DNA from: BCD1 sp965230565
Lineage (GTDB): Bacteria; Bacteroidota; Bacteroidia; Chitinophagales; Saprospiraceae
NCBI GenBank assembly: GCA_965230565.1
Contig: CBDDLH010000012.1
Coordinates: forward strand, 558,001 to 622,000
Length of the DNA stretch: 64,000 nt
Reading direction: 5' to 3'
The notes below the pieces were generated by a model that was not told the DNA's origin, made no database searches, and saw only the letters and a program-made list of their open reading frames with translations. Position numbers and translations under genes: made by a program. Shown piece by piece: positions 40,947 through 51,656 of this stretch. Numbering within the stretch: the first letter of the stretch is position 1; each line of letters begins with the position of its first letter.

Positions 40947-43099
40947 AATAAATGATTTTGATTGGTTTGAAAATTTCTTTCAAGGGGTATTAGATGAAAA
41001 GCGTAAGGGTTGCTATAAGATAGACATTTTTTTGGGATCAGGTCACATTTATCGATTGTTTTTCGAACCTGAGTTGTCGTCCGGGTATTCAGATCAGGTT
41101 GTTCATCGATTTTAAGGACTTTTACTTCGGTCCTTCTGTTAAACTGATGTTCTTCTTCGGTACAGGGAACACCATCCTTACATTGGTTACGAAGTTTAGC
41201 TTCGCCATAACCAAATGATTTGATCCTGTCCGCTTCAATGCCGCGATTGGTGAGAAACTGTTTGGCAGATTCTGCTCTTTTTAAGGACAGTTCGAGGTTA
41301 TAATCGGTCTCTCCCCGGCTATCGGTATGTGCTCCGAGTTCAATTTCCAGACTTGGATATTGCTTCATCAATTTGGCCAAAGCTTCAAGGTCAGGTGCTG
41401 CACCTTTACGGATGGCTGATTTGTTAAAGTCGTAGTAGATATTTTCCAGAATGATTACGGATCCTTTTCTTATCGGTTCTTTCAGAATGAGTTCGGATTT
41501 AGGTTCGAGTTCAATGCCTATATCAATGGAGCGGTTTCCGCGAAGGCTTTGCGTTGATACTTTAGTCTGTGCATCCTCGTAACCTTTCCGCTGGGCTTTT
41601 ATCACAAATTCACAACCAAAGGGCAGACAGCTGGTGAACTCCCCTTTCAGATTTGTTCGGACCACCTGTTCGGAGCCATCACAGGTGTTAACCACCCTTA
41701 CCAGGGTTCCCGGAACCGGGATAGCATTTTCAAATGTGGTGATCACTCCGTTTAGGGCGAGGCAATTGCTGCGTTCCAGCACAATGTCGAGGGAATTACC
41801 CGGGGCATGATCCTTCGTATTAAATTTTATTTCCTGGGTGCCGTAGCCGGCCTTGGATACCAGGATCAGGTAATCTTTATTATCTTCAAAACCCAGGACG
41901 CTTTCACCGTTTTTGTCGGTAATACTATGTGGTTCGCCAAGGTTCTTTTCTTCTTTTCGTTTCAGGACGAGTTGGATTTCACTGTTTTGACCTTCTTCAT
42001 TTTGTTCTTTTGAAACAATTTGAAGATCGTATAAATCATTATTTTCAACCAGGCCGTTGGGAGATATTTCAAATACATAAATAGAGGTTCCGGGCAGTCT
42101 TCTGCTCATCTGGCCGTCAAAAGTTGCAATAGTCGTTGTGGCCATATCCGGACCTTCCACTCCCTTTAATCCAAAAGGAGCCTCAAAAATGTAGATGTCG
42201 TCACTTCCTCTCCCTCCATCACGGTTGGAAGTCAGATATCCTTGCACACCTCTGATGTCGAGGATCAGACCGAGGTCATCCTTGGCAGAATTAAAGGGAG
42301 CACCCAGATTGGTCAGTCTTCCCCAGCGTCGTCCCTGCAGGTTGATCATAAAAATGTCGAGACCGCCGAATCCTTCATGTCCGTCAGAGGCAAAAAACAG
42401 GGTTCCGTTATCGTGCATAAATGGAAAAACCTCATTTCTGTTAGTGTTGATTTCCGGCCCCAGGTTGATCGGTGCAGTCCACTCGCCATAGCGTTTTTCA
42501 ACAAAATACAAATCCATACCTCCGTAACCGCCAGGCATATTAGAGGAGAAGAAGAGTTTGGTTTCATCAGCAGAAAGCGCCGGATGCATACAGGAGTATT
42601 CATCATCATTAAAGGAGAGTTCCGTAATGTTTTCCCAATCGAAATCTCCTCTTTCTGCTTCGTAAATCTTTAATCCGACCCGACCTTTTTTATCTGCACG
42701 ACTCAGTCCCTTTCGGGTATTACTTCGGGTAAAATAGATCTTGTTGCCCTTCCGGTTAAATGTAACGGGCCCCTCATGTAATTGTGAGTTGAGCTCGTTG
42801 GAAAATTTTTGAGCCCTTGTCGGGATGCCATTGGGATCCAGTTCGGAATAAAACAATTCGAAAAAAGTCTTGCCGGTGTTTTCGTCGATTATTCCATTTT
42901 TATTTCTGGAAACGTATACCAGTCCGTTTTCGTAAAGAACAGGGGAAAATTCAAGTCCGTCAGTATTTATAGCACTGGCATTGCTGATGTTTACGTCTCT
43001 GTTGATCGCTGTCTGACTACTTTGCTGACCAAACCTATTTTGCCCTGAGGACAACAAAGGCAGGCAAAGGCCAAAAACAATTAAAGCTTTACGTAACAT
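40934..43099 (-). CDS. OmpA-family protein with propeller and carboxypeptidase-regulatory domains (PorE-like)
   Basis: A 721-aa protein. Signal peptide at about 1-19. A PD40-type propeller spans about 45-310 (LEFSPVLYENGLVYVSRN, PALSADETKLFFSSNMPGG, FPFMHDNGTLFFASDG, GVQGYLTSNRDGG). A carboxypeptidase-regulatory-like domain is at about 445-540. The C-terminal OmpA peptidoglycan-binding domain (about 550-670) has YYDFNKSAIRKGA, GAHTDSRGE and FNRRTEVKVL. The layout is that of PorE and other T9SS/gliding-associated peptidoglycan anchors, without the N-terminal TPR. It is the third gene of the unit 51400 to 40934, after the giant cargo and PorP/SprF. An odd tail of about 50 residues after RTEVKVLKI runs into the dodecin gene. 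Confidence 0.9.
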   Translation of the reverse strand: MLRKALIVFGLCLPLLSSGQNRFGQQSSQTAINRDVNISNASAINTDGLEFSPVLYENGLVYVSRNKNGIIDENTGKTFFELFYSELDPNGIPTRAQKFSNELNSQLHEGPVTFNRKGNKIYFTRSNTRKGLSRADKKGRVGLKIYEAERGDFDWENITELSFNDDEYSCMHPALSADETKLFFSSNMPGGYGGMDLYFVEKRYGEWTAPINLGPEINTNRNEVFPFMHDNGTLFFASDGHEGFGGLDIFMINLQGRRWGRLTNLGAPFNSAKDDLGLILDIRGVQGYLTSNRDGGRGSDDIYIFEAPFGLKGVEGPDMATTTIATFDGQMSRRLPGTSIYVFEISPNGLVENNDLYDLQIVSKEQNEEGQNSEIQLVLKRKEEKNLGEPHSITDKNGESVLGFEDNKDYLILVSKAGYGTQEIKFNTKDHAPGNSLDIVLERSNCLALNGVITTFENAIPVPGTLVRVVNTCDGSEQVVRTNLKGEFTSCLPFGCEFVIKAQRKGYEDAQTKVSTQSLRGNRSIDIGIELEPKSELILKEPIRKGSVIILENIYYDFNKSAIRKGAAPDLEALAKLMKQYPSLEIELGAHTDSRGETDYNLELSLKRAESAKQFLTNRGIEADRIKSFGYGEAKLRNQCKDGVPCTEEEHQFNRRTEVKVLKIDEQPDLNTRTTTQVRKTIDKCDLIPKKCLSYSNPYAFHLIPLERNFQTNQNHLLWQF

Positions 43100-43220
43100 A
43101 ATTTAAAAGGTATTTGAGATGATGGTCCCCTGAATAAATCAGATTCCCCTTTTTTTGAACGGGAAAAGGATTCATTAGGTTACAAAATGCACCACCTCAT
43201 GGGGGAAAAATATATGCTTA

Positions 43221-44171
43221 TCAAAAAAACCGGGGACTTACGTATTCATTTCCTTGCGAGCGGCCACCGATGCAGTATCTGAAAACGCCTTCGATGGTGC
43301 CGCTATTGTATTTCTGTAATTCGGACAAAGTAAAATCATAGGAAAGCCCAAAAAGGATGCTTTCAGATAACTGCATTCCAAGAACCGCCGATACCGACTC
43401 ACCGATTCCGGACCGTTTGGAGCCTCCAAGTCTGTAAGAAACCCCGGTGGTGAATTTCTCTGCAAAGATAAAATTCAAATTGGCATCACCGTCAAAAGGT
43501 GCCCCGGGAACATACTTCAGCAATACCTGAGGTTGCATCTGAACATGATCTCCTAGATCAATCAAAATACCGGCCATAGCATAAACGTGTCGCACTTCCT
43601 TGGACAGCGTCTGTCCGGAATCTGCCAGGTCGATATTATTTTCCAAAAGCCGTGGTACAGAGATGCCAACATAATAACGCTGATTGCTGTAGTACAATCC
43701 GGCTCCGAAGTTTGGAACATATTTACTTTGAATATCTCCCGGGATGGCATCATCCTGTGAACTTGGTTGAATGGATTCTGCTCTGCTGAAATTCATCCGG
43801 ATAAACCTCACCGATGCCTGTAAGCCCATACCTAATACTCCGCGTCCGATAGGAATGCGATAGGCGTAAAGGGTTTCGGCACTATACCTTTCGGTAATAC
43901 CAATGGTTTGCCGGATAATATTGGCTCCGATACCGACACGTTTATTAAAAACCGGCATGTTAAATGACAGCAACTGAGCCTGAGGTGCTCCTTCAAACCC
44001 TATCCACTGATTCCTGGCAATGAGCGAAAAACACGGAGCATCATTGCTGCCCACAGCACCAGGGTTGTAACCCGGTTTAAAGTACATGAACTGGGTATAT
44101 TGTTCATCCTGCTGGCCAAAAGCAAACAGCATGGTGCCGCAAAAGAACAATGTCAGAATAAATTTATACAT
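43221..44171 (-). CDS. PorP/SprF family T9SS membrane protein
   Basis: A 316-aa outer-membrane barrel with a signal peptide (MYKFILTLFFCGTMLFAFGQ) and the family hallmark DEQYTQFMYFKPGYNPGAVGS, followed by LIARNQWIGFEGAPQAQLLSF in pieces and repeated barrel strands. Start 44171 was chosen because it opens the signal peptide; the frame extends to 44219. PorP/SprF proteins help surface display of particular T9SS cargos, usually the large type B protein encoded beside them. Here that protein is the 2380-aa product upstream, with about 86 bases between the genes. Confidence 0.95.
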   Translation of the reverse strand: MYKFILTLFFCGTMLFAFGQQDEQYTQFMYFKPGYNPGAVGSNDAPCFSLIARNQWIGFEGAPQAQLLSFNMPVFNKRVGIGANIIRQTIGITERYSAETLYAYRIPIGRGVLGMGLQASVRFIRMNFSRAESIQPSSQDDAIPGDIQSKYVPNFGAGLYYSNQRYYVGISVPRLLENNIDLADSGQTLSKEVRHVYAMAGILIDLGDHVQMQPQVLLKYVPGAPFDGDANLNFIFAEKFTTGVSYRLGGSKRSGIGESVSAVLGMQLSESILFGLSYDFTLSELQKYNSGTIEGVFRYCIGGRSQGNEYVSPRFF

Positions 44172-44257
44172 CGGTTTATGGTTTGAAACAATGGAGTATT
44201 TATTTTTTTTAATGGTCATTTTGATGCTTCTTTTCCTTTGTTAATAATACACCTTAC

Positions 44258-47200
44258 CTATCGCTGAATCACTACAAATCCCTTCAATGGTTCTTCTCCG
44301 TTGCCGAAATCAACGATATAAAAATAGGTTGCTGCGGGAAGGTCCTCACCGTTATACTGACCATTCCAGTTGTTTTCATAAGGACTTTGTGACCGGAAGA
44401 CTTCATCGCCCCACCGGTTAAAGATGATCACTTTATTATTTGGAAAATCTTTTGGATCCAACAGGCAAGGCACCACGAAATTATCATTCACTCCGTCATT
44501 GTTCGGAGTTATGATTGAAGGAGCAACACATTCCGCACCATCACCAATAAATAGATTGACGGTTGCCGAGGCGGCAGGGCAACCCTCACTGATCACTTCG
44601 TAGACAAAATCATCGTTGCCCACATAATTGGACGGAGGGGTATAATTAAACAATCCGTCAACCTCATCAGCAGTTCCCAGGGCCGGAGCAATCAGGACAG
44701 CCGCCATGGAGTTTGGCGGAACTTCATCGTTGACCAGGGCATCAAACGTCACAGGTTCACCAAATGGCACTGAAATGATATCATCTTCTGCAACCGGAGG
44801 TTCCTTAAAGAAAATGACAACCGTATCTCTTGACTGGTCACCACAAATGCCGTTATCGATGGTCCAGACAAATACGTTTTCGCCCGGAATCAGATTACTG
44901 ACTGTCGTGGTATCTTCATAAGTATCTGTAATGATCACTCCCGGAGTGAGTGTTGACCATTCCCCTTCACTTCCGCGTGTTGGTTCGTCAGCCTGAAGCA
45001 GGCCGGTGGTTTCACCATTACAGAAGATGACATCCTCTCCTGCATTAGGAGATGGATCGGAAATGAAAACGATAATTTCATCAGAAACCACACCGCAATC
45101 GCTGGTGATGGTCCAGGTGAAGTTGTAAAGGTTGTCCGGTTCGAGACCGGTAATGATCGTATTCGGATTCGTTGGTTCCTCAATAACGATATCAAAATCC
45201 TGCTGGGCAGACGGCTGTGTCCAAATTCCGGTGCTGTTCGGACCAATGGGCGGCATGGCACTGAGGTTGATGACTTCTCCCTGGCAGGCGATGATGTTAT
45301 CTCCTGCAATAGCTCCTTCTCCCTGACTTATGGTTAACTCTACCTCGTCCGAAGCGTAATTTAAACAAGCACCATTGGACAGCGTCCAGGCAAAAGTGTA
45401 CGGGCTGCCATCAACGGACAAACCGTTTACTGCAGTCGAAGCTTCGTTAGGATTAGCGATAACGATATCTGCCGTAGGTCCGCCGGTCTGCGACCATTCG
45501 CCGGTTCCAACTGCCGGTTCTTCAGCTTCGAGCAGAGCCGTTTCATTGTCACAGACAATTTTATCAACTCCTGCAAAAGGCGATATGGCCGGAATGTAAC
45601 TGATTAAAACAGGAACTGGTTCCGAAATCTCAGAGATACACCCGTCAAGATCAGCCTGAACATAAAAATTATAAGTACCATCAGTGTTGTAAGCAGAAAG
45701 GTCATTCAACACAATTTGAGGTTGTGTGGATCCTGTGTTTAATGCGTCTTCCCCTTCAGGGTTATCGTACCAGGTGTATTGTGCATTTTCGGTGGCCGAA
45801 CTTCCTTCGATCGAAAGTGTAAGGGAAGACCCAGCAAGGCTGGCACAGATGGAATCTGAGACAGTGGCCAAAGGTTCAGGGATCTGAGGGGTAGGTTTTT
45901 TAGCAACGGTTACAAATGCGGTATCTGAAGCACATCCGTTTAAAGTAGCAATCACCCAGTAAACACCCAAACTGTCACTCTGATTAATAGAACTGTTGAC
46001 CGGGTTTTGGATGCCGGCATTAAACCCGTTTGGTCCCTGCCATTGATAAGTTGCTCCAGGGAAGAATTGGGTTTGCAGATTAATGTCTTCTCCTTCACAA
46101 ACAGGCGTGTTGGCTACGGCGGTTACTTCCGGATTTGGATGGACCGTTATATTTCTTGGATTGGAATCTCCTGAAATACAACCATCGACCATAACGTAAA
46201 CGGTGTAATTCCCGGAATTGGCGAGCGTGGCGTCGGTGATTTCGAGGATTGGCGTTGGAGTAGTCATGGTGGCACCTCCGGGTATCGTCCAGAAATAGGT
46301 CACGGAATTACCCATGTACGCATTTGTCGTAAGCATGATGGTCTCCCCAACGCAATATTCATTCAAAGCATCTGAAGCTACAGGTGTTTGCGGATTAGCG
46401 GGAACATCCCGGATGTCCAGGAAGTACGGTTCGTCCAAAACTGCTTCACAACCGTCGCCGGAGGTTACCGTTAAGTAATAATCCCCGCGATCGAGCGCGC
46501 CTGTCGCATTAGGAATGGTCGCTGTGGATGAGCCGGAAGTTTGATTGAAGTTAGGACCTTCCCATGTGTAAGTATAAGATCCGTCATCAAATGGCAACAC
46601 GGTTACATCCAGTAAAATATCTGTCGGGCCATTCAGACAGGAAGGAGCATCGGAGCTCACTCCCAGAATATTGATCTTCTCCGGCACGATAACAGAAACG
46701 GTAGCAGTATCACTACAACCGGCTTCACTGGTAACCAGTAGGGTATAGGTGCCTTCGTTAGCTTCTGAGGCATTATTGATGACCGGATTCTGCGTCATTT
46801 GCGGGGAAATGCCGGGTCCGGTCCACATATAGCTGCCTCCAATGAGATTCGGGCCACCGATCAACTGGAAGGAATCCCCGTCACAGGGCGATTCGGGATC
46901 AACAGAAGCTGAGGCCATTGGCACAGTATTGACCACAATAGTAACCGGTTCGGAATCATCGGAAGTACAATCGTTTTTAATGATAAAAATATACCAGTTG
47001 CCCGCATCGCCAAGGTCAGCGGATGGAATTTGCAAAGTTGGAACAGAGGTAATGAATTCTTCTCCATTGCCATTGATCCAGTGATAGGAACTCGCTCCGG
47101 TAGCCGTTGTTGTCAGGGTAAGCATTTCTCCGACACAAACGGGCCCACTATAACTGATCACCGGTGTCTGAGGTTTGTCTTTAACAATAATACGAACAGA

Positions 47201-50200
47201 ATCAGGTTCCGAAAGACAGCCATTATTGCTGTCGATCACCAGATAGTAATATCCTTCATTGATGGTGGATAGTGGCCCGACTGCAGGGAATTGAGCTGAA
47301 GAGGTAAAGGCATCCGGCCCGGTCCATTGGTACATCAAACCAGGGCCACTGACCAGCGTTCCGATATTGATGGTTTCTCCTTCGCAAACTGTCGTATCCG
47401 GGAAGGAAACCATGGCTATAGGTTGTGGAACTGCTAACACCGACACAGGTGCAGAAGGCGTAGAAACACATCCGGTAGCTTCAACTCTCAGATAGAAGTT
47501 TCTTGTTCCTGCGGGGTGAGGTCCGGGAAGGTTGAGTTCTGGCTCAATAGTCGTGCCGATAAGGGTGCCGTTTGGCGGCATTCCCTGGTACCAATAAAAA
47601 GTAACGTTGTTTCCGGCAGGGTAATCCGGTGTGCTCAGGATCAGGTCATCTTCAAGGCAAATGGTATTTACTGCCTCAATGCCCGGAGTTTCCGGCAGTG
47701 GTTGTACCGAAACATCCACTACACCTTCTGCTTCACAACCGGTGAGTCCACGAATGACTACCCGGTAAGCTCCTTCATCTTCAAGGCCGATATTTGGAAT
47801 AACAGGATCTTCAACTACAGAAAACAAAATATCATTAAAATACCACTGGAAAGTATAAATCACCCCCCCATTGTCAACAGGAGGATTGGCGAAAAGGAAA
47901 AGCGTATCTCCTTCACATAACCCTGAATTAGCTGTTGGTGCCGGCCCTTCCGGAGCAATCGATACGAGTGTCTCACAGGTGGCGCTGTTACCTGATGAAT
48001 CTATTACCGTAAGCGTTGCGGGCAAAAGGTTGCCAATATCGGCGCAGGTGAATGTGTTTGGACTTAATAACCTTTGCTCTATACCACAATTGTCGGTACT
48101 CCCGAGATCGAGATCTGAAGCGTCCAGGATTTCTACCTGAAGCCCCGAAGGTTCAATAAATAAGGTAGTCGCGGTCACACAAACAGCTTCAGGATCAATA
48201 TTGTCTTCAACAGTTATGGAATACGAACAACTGTCCACATTCCCTGCAGGGTCCGACATGATGTAGGTTACATCGCTGGTTCCGATCCCGAATTCTATGA
48301 CCGGATTGATCATAGGTTCGCTCATGGTGGTCAGTGGAATATTGGTTTCACCTTCTACGAAATAGGAAAGCGAAAGTCTTTCATAACTCAAGGAAGCAAA
48401 AATATAACTGATGCCATCGTTATCACCGGTGTTATTCACCGCACCCGGATCGCAAGGGTTGATACCGTCGCCAGCTACTCCTGGAGGAACATCTATTTCA
48501 TTAGGTAATGCGATGATTTCCACGATACCATCAGCAGCCCAGCTATTGAAAGTGGCTGCCGGAATCGAGATCATCAATTGACCGGGAGTTGAACAATCTG
48601 ATGCTCCGATGGAAGTTGTTGCCAGAATGCTGCCATCATCTCCCAGAATGGTCATAAAAGCACCATTCGTATTGAAATCACCTAGGAAATCAATAGTCAA
48701 ATTTACCGGGTTAAAAGCATTGGCTGCTACGTTGTCAAAAACAAAATTCCTTTCATCAGCAATGTAATCAAGCAGATTGGGGTCGTAACTGAAAGTGATC
48801 AGTGCTGAGGCAGTATCGGCCGGTATTATTCGGTCGTAGTCGTCATAGGCATCACAATTATCAGTTGCGTCAATTGGAAGCGGCAAGGTTACCACTTTAG
48901 AGCAGGAATCTGCGGCCACTTCGACCAAAATGTCTGCCGGGCAATTGAGTACAGGCACTTCCTGGTCGACAACGGTGACCAAGTAAGAACAACTGTCCGT
49001 GTTTCCGGCACAGTCCGTCGCATAATAGGTGATCAGGTGTTCTCCCTGGGATAATGAAACCGGGAATGGTCCGGGAAGACTTCCTGTTACTGCAGGGCCA
49101 TTATCAATTTTATATTGGAAATCAATCGCAACAAGGTCATTTACCTGGAACGACATATCGATTTCAGCTGATCCTGCCGGGTTGCAAATGGCATTGATGG
49201 CAAATTTACCGTCCAGGTCCGCCGGAATATTAGGGTCCAGGGTAATGGTGATGATGCCATCTGACGCCCATTCGTTGATGAGCTCTCCAGGAACAGTAAA
49301 TCCTGTCACGGAGTTGCCGCACTGAACGTCTGTAAGATTTGTTGTTCCTAAAATACTGCCATCTTCTCCGAGAATGTTGAAAAATTCGGTGGCTTCTTCA
49401 CCATCAACAGAAGTCAGGGTGATGCTGATGCTTGCAAAACCCTGGACATTGATTGGAGCAGGTTGTGTAACGGCCAGATTGAAAACAATAGGATCAACCG
49501 GTGTTATTCCCTCATCACCAGGTAAAGCTGAAGTAGTCACCGGAAGGGTACTGCTTAGATTTTCTGTAGCGGATCCAAAGGAACAATTTTCTTCAATTAC
49601 CGGAGCCACCAGGTCAAAGGCAGCATTACAGTCTCCGGGATCAGTGGGAATGGTTATGTCTTGTGGGCAATCGCTTACCTGCGGAGCGATGTTGTCGATG
49701 AGCGCAAAGGTTACCGTCTCGATAGTCTGGTTTCCACATTGGTCTTCAATGACAATGTCGATGTCACTTCGGCGAATGGTATCACTCGTAGAAGGACAGG
49801 AAATGCCAGGCAATGATGGCGGGTCCATAGTTCCTGAGGTGTAAACGAACCAGTTGATGTTTTCTTCTTCGGTACAATTATCACTTGCTTCCGCACCAGC
49901 CAGTGAGAGCAGCCAGTCGTTATACATGATGTCGATTTCCTGGTTTTCCGCACAAAATACGGTCATGCTTTGCGGTAAAGTCGAAAATTCGGGAGCCTGA
50001 TTATCGGTTACGGTGATTTCCTGATCCAATTCTGTGAAATTTCCGCATTCATCTTCCACACGCCAAGTCCTGTTGATAGTGTAACTGTCCGGGCAAGTCC
50101 CGGCCACTACCACATCAGAGTGAGTAGCCATCAGGTCGGTGGTACAATTATCCGAAAGGTCTGTTGGAACTCCTGTGATGCCCATATCACTCGCTTCGGA

Positions 50201-51400
50201 GCAATCCACCGTTATGCCTGCAGGTACGGTGAACGTAGGGGATTCATCATCGGCAACTGTAATGGTTTGAATCTTGCCGGTCACATTGCCGCAGATGTCC
50301 CTGGCCCGCCATATCCTGGTGATGGTGAAATTATGATCACAACTGCCCGGCGTGATTTCGTCCGTAAATGTTACTTCTATTGAATCCACCGGAGAGCAAT
50401 TGTCCATTGCGTCCGTTACGTTGCCGGTAATGTTCATATCAAAAGGATCGTCATTACAGGTAAGGGTGATGTTGGCCGGTACGGTAAAAGTCGGTGCCAT
50501 ATCATCTGCAATGGAAATGATCTGTTGCAACTCCGTAACATTACCACAGGAATCTACAGCACTCCAGGTTCGAATAATAAAATACTCGTATTGGTTACAC
50601 ATGCCATTCATCAGCTGGGTACTGTTTTCTTCAAAATCCACATCGAGTACCCCGGCGCAATTATCAGAAGCTGTCACTAAAGCAGGGTCGGGAATGACTG
50701 CGTTACAGGAAATGATGGTATCATTAGGAATACCTTCCAGGACAGGAGGAATTGTGTCGATGGTCGTATAGGTGGAAACCCAATCGGTTGTAGCACCACA
50801 ATTGTCAATTATGGTAAAGGTCACGGCAATGGTGCTACAGTGGTCTTCAAATGCTGCCGGAGCGTCGTCGATGATGTTATCAATACCACTGCAGTCATCT
50901 GTAGCCATAGTTGCTAAAGCTACCCTTGCGGAATTGACCCAAATATCAAAACGCAGCGGATTCACATCTGCCGAAAGGCTGCTGAATTCACAGGAAACAG
51001 TATCGTTAAGCTCTGGTATATTGGCCAAAGGAGCCTGGTTATCCGGAAGGATGGTAATCATTTGGGTAACGGTAGTAGTGTCCATGTCAGCAATTGCTCT
51101 CCATATTCTGGTAAAAGATCCTCCCGTACAGGGGTTAATCGCTGCCGGGTTGGGGTTGTCGAATGGAGTTACACTAAAGGTGTTGCCCATATCATCCATA
51201 GCCATCAGGTCCATTGGAGCGGGAACCTCTGAAAGGCAGTTGACGGTAGTATCATTGGGTACCGGATCTATGAATACCGGAGGGGCTTCCTGATATTTTT
51301 TAGCTGGATCAGTATTGCCAAGCGCAAGGTTTAACAGGGTACATAATAGGAGTCCTGTCAAAAAAGTAAGCTTTAAAGGGCGGAGTAGCTTTATCTTCAT
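44258..51400 (-). CDS. Giant T9SS type B surface protein (2380 aa) with HYR-like and Ig-like repeats
   Basis: Residues 1-29 are a signal peptide. Residues about 40-620 hold at least six HYR-like repeats of about 85 aa, each with NQAP/ESPTFTVP, a T-x-C near the start and DECGN or DSCGN near the end. Two more HYR-like regions (about 640-1110) are separated by beta-sandwich inserts (ISITLTSVDG, LTIDFLGDF). Residues about 1190-2180 are many Ig/PKD-like modules of 75-90 aa with YQWTGP, TFYWYQG or SNPRNITV signatures. A cadherin-like module (PPVAEDDIISVPFGEPVTF) comes near 2190. The last 90 residues are the gliding-motility-associated type B domain (SIITPNNDGVNDNFVV, IIFNRWGDEVF, KGFVVIQR). It resembles SprB-like adhesins and heads an apparent operon with PorP/SprF and the OmpA protein. 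Confidence 0.95.
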   Translation of the reverse strand: MKIKLLRPLKLTFLTGLLLCTLLNLALGNTDPAKKYQEAPPVFIDPVPNDTTVNCLSEVPAPMDLMAMDDMGNTFSVTPFDNPNPAAINPCTGGSFTRIWRAIADMDTTTVTQMITILPDNQAPLANIPELNDTVSCEFSSLSADVNPLRFDIWVNSARVALATMATDDCSGIDNIIDDAPAAFEDHCSTIAVTFTIIDNCGATTDWVSTYTTIDTIPPVLEGIPNDTIISCNAVIPDPALVTASDNCAGVLDVDFEENSTQLMNGMCNQYEYFIIRTWSAVDSCGNVTELQQIISIADDMAPTFTVPANITLTCNDDPFDMNITGNVTDAMDNCSPVDSIEVTFTDEITPGSCDHNFTITRIWRARDICGNVTGKIQTITVADDESPTFTVPAGITVDCSEASDMGITGVPTDLSDNCTTDLMATHSDVVVAGTCPDSYTINRTWRVEDECGNFTELDQEITVTDNQAPEFSTLPQSMTVFCAENQEIDIMYNDWLLSLAGAEASDNCTEEENINWFVYTSGTMDPPSLPGISCPSTSDTIRRSDIDIVIEDQCGNQTIETVTFALIDNIAPQVSDCPQDITIPTDPGDCNAAFDLVAPVIEENCSFGSATENLSSTLPVTTSALPGDEGITPVDPIVFNLAVTQPAPINVQGFASISITLTSVDGEEATEFFNILGEDGSILGTTNLTDVQCGNSVTGFTVPGELINEWASDGIITITLDPNIPADLDGKFAINAICNPAGSAEIDMSFQVNDLVAIDFQYKIDNGPAVTGSLPGPFPVSLSQGEHLITYYATDCAGNTDSCSYLVTVVDQEVPVLNCPADILVEVAADSCSKVVTLPLPIDATDNCDAYDDYDRIIPADTASALITFSYDPNLLDYIADERNFVFDNVAANAFNPVNLTIDFLGDFNTNGAFMTILGDDGSILATTSIGASDCSTPGQLMISIPAATFNSWAADGIVEIIALPNEIDVPPGVAGDGINPCDPGAVNNTGDNDGISYIFASLSYERLSLSYFVEGETNIPLTTMSEPMINPVIEFGIGTSDVTYIMSDPAGNVDSCSYSITVEDNIDPEAVCVTATTLFIEPSGLQVEILDASDLDLGSTDNCGIEQRLLSPNTFTCADIGNLLPATLTVIDSSGNSATCETLVSIAPEGPAPTANSGLCEGDTLFLFANPPVDNGGVIYTFQWYFNDILFSVVEDPVIPNIGLEDEGAYRVVIRGLTGCEAEGVVDVSVQPLPETPGIEAVNTICLEDDLILSTPDYPAGNNVTFYWYQGMPPNGTLIGTTIEPELNLPGPHPAGTRNFYLRVEATGCVSTPSAPVSVLAVPQPIAMVSFPDTTVCEGETINIGTLVSGPGLMYQWTGPDAFTSSAQFPAVGPLSTINEGYYYLVIDSNNGCLSEPDSVRIIVKDKPQTPVISYSGPVCVGEMLTLTTTATGASSYHWINGNGEEFITSVPTLQIPSADLGDAGNWYIFIIKNDCTSDDSEPVTIVVNTVPMASASVDPESPCDGDSFQLIGGPNLIGGSYMWTGPGISPQMTQNPVINNASEANEGTYTLLVTSEAGCSDTATVSVIVPEKINILGVSSDAPSCLNGPTDILLDVTVLPFDDGSYTYTWEGPNFNQTSGSSTATIPNATGALDRGDYYLTVTSGDGCEAVLDEPYFLDIRDVPANPQTPVASDALNEYCVGETIMLTTNAYMGNSVTYFWTIPGGATMTTPTPILEITDATLANSGNYTVYVMVDGCISGDSNPRNITVHPNPEVTAVANTPVCEGEDINLQTQFFPGATYQWQGPNGFNAGIQNPVNSSINQSDSLGVYWVIATLNGCASDTAFVTVAKKPTPQIPEPLATVSDSICASLAGSSLTLSIEGSSATENAQYTWYDNPEGEDALNTGSTQPQIVLNDLSAYNTDGTYNFYVQADLDGCISEISEPVPVLISYIPAISPFAGVDKIVCDNETALLEAEEPAVGTGEWSQTGGPTADIVIANPNEASTAVNGLSVDGSPYTFAWTLSNGACLNYASDEVELTISQGEGAIAGDNIIACQGEVINLSAMPPIGPNSTGIWTQPSAQQDFDIVIEEPTNPNTIITGLEPDNLYNFTWTITSDCGVVSDEIIVFISDPSPNAGEDVIFCNGETTGLLQADEPTRGSEGEWSTLTPGVIITDTYEDTTTVSNLIPGENVFVWTIDNGICGDQSRDTVVIFFKEPPVAEDDIISVPFGEPVTFDALVNDEVPPNSMAAVLIAPALGTADEVDGLFNYTPPSNYVGNDDFVYEVISEGCPAASATVNLFIGDGAECVAPSIITPNNDGVNDNFVVPCLLDPKDFPNNKVIIFNRWGDEVFRSQSPYENNWNGQYNGEDLPAATYFYIVDFGNGEEPLKGFVVIQR

Positions 51401-51628
51401 ATCCTGTTCAATTAAATTTTAATCAAAGGGCGAAATGCGTTTTGGGTTTGTACCGCAAAGTTGTTAAAAAAATATGCTCTTAGGTGAAAGATTTTTTTGC
51501 CGGGTTGTCCGGAAAAATTGTAGTGCAACATACTCTCCGGATAACAATGGCCGGAATATGGGGGGAAGGCCTTAAAGAGAATAAAACTTCCATATTCGAA
51601 ATTCTGAGAATATTTGCAACCCTGGGCA

Positions 51629-51656
51629 GAATATTGAATATCGAATACTGAATATC
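51629..51656. repeat. Four tandem heptamers
   Basis: GAATATT, GAATATC, GAATACT and GAATATC follow each other without gaps. The period is exactly 7 bases. Confidence 0.75.

Noticed and set aside
44258..51400. Direct repeats in the giant gene as a CRISPR or satellite
   Set aside because: The similarity is in codons of HYR/Ig domains, is diverged, and has no uniform spacer length.
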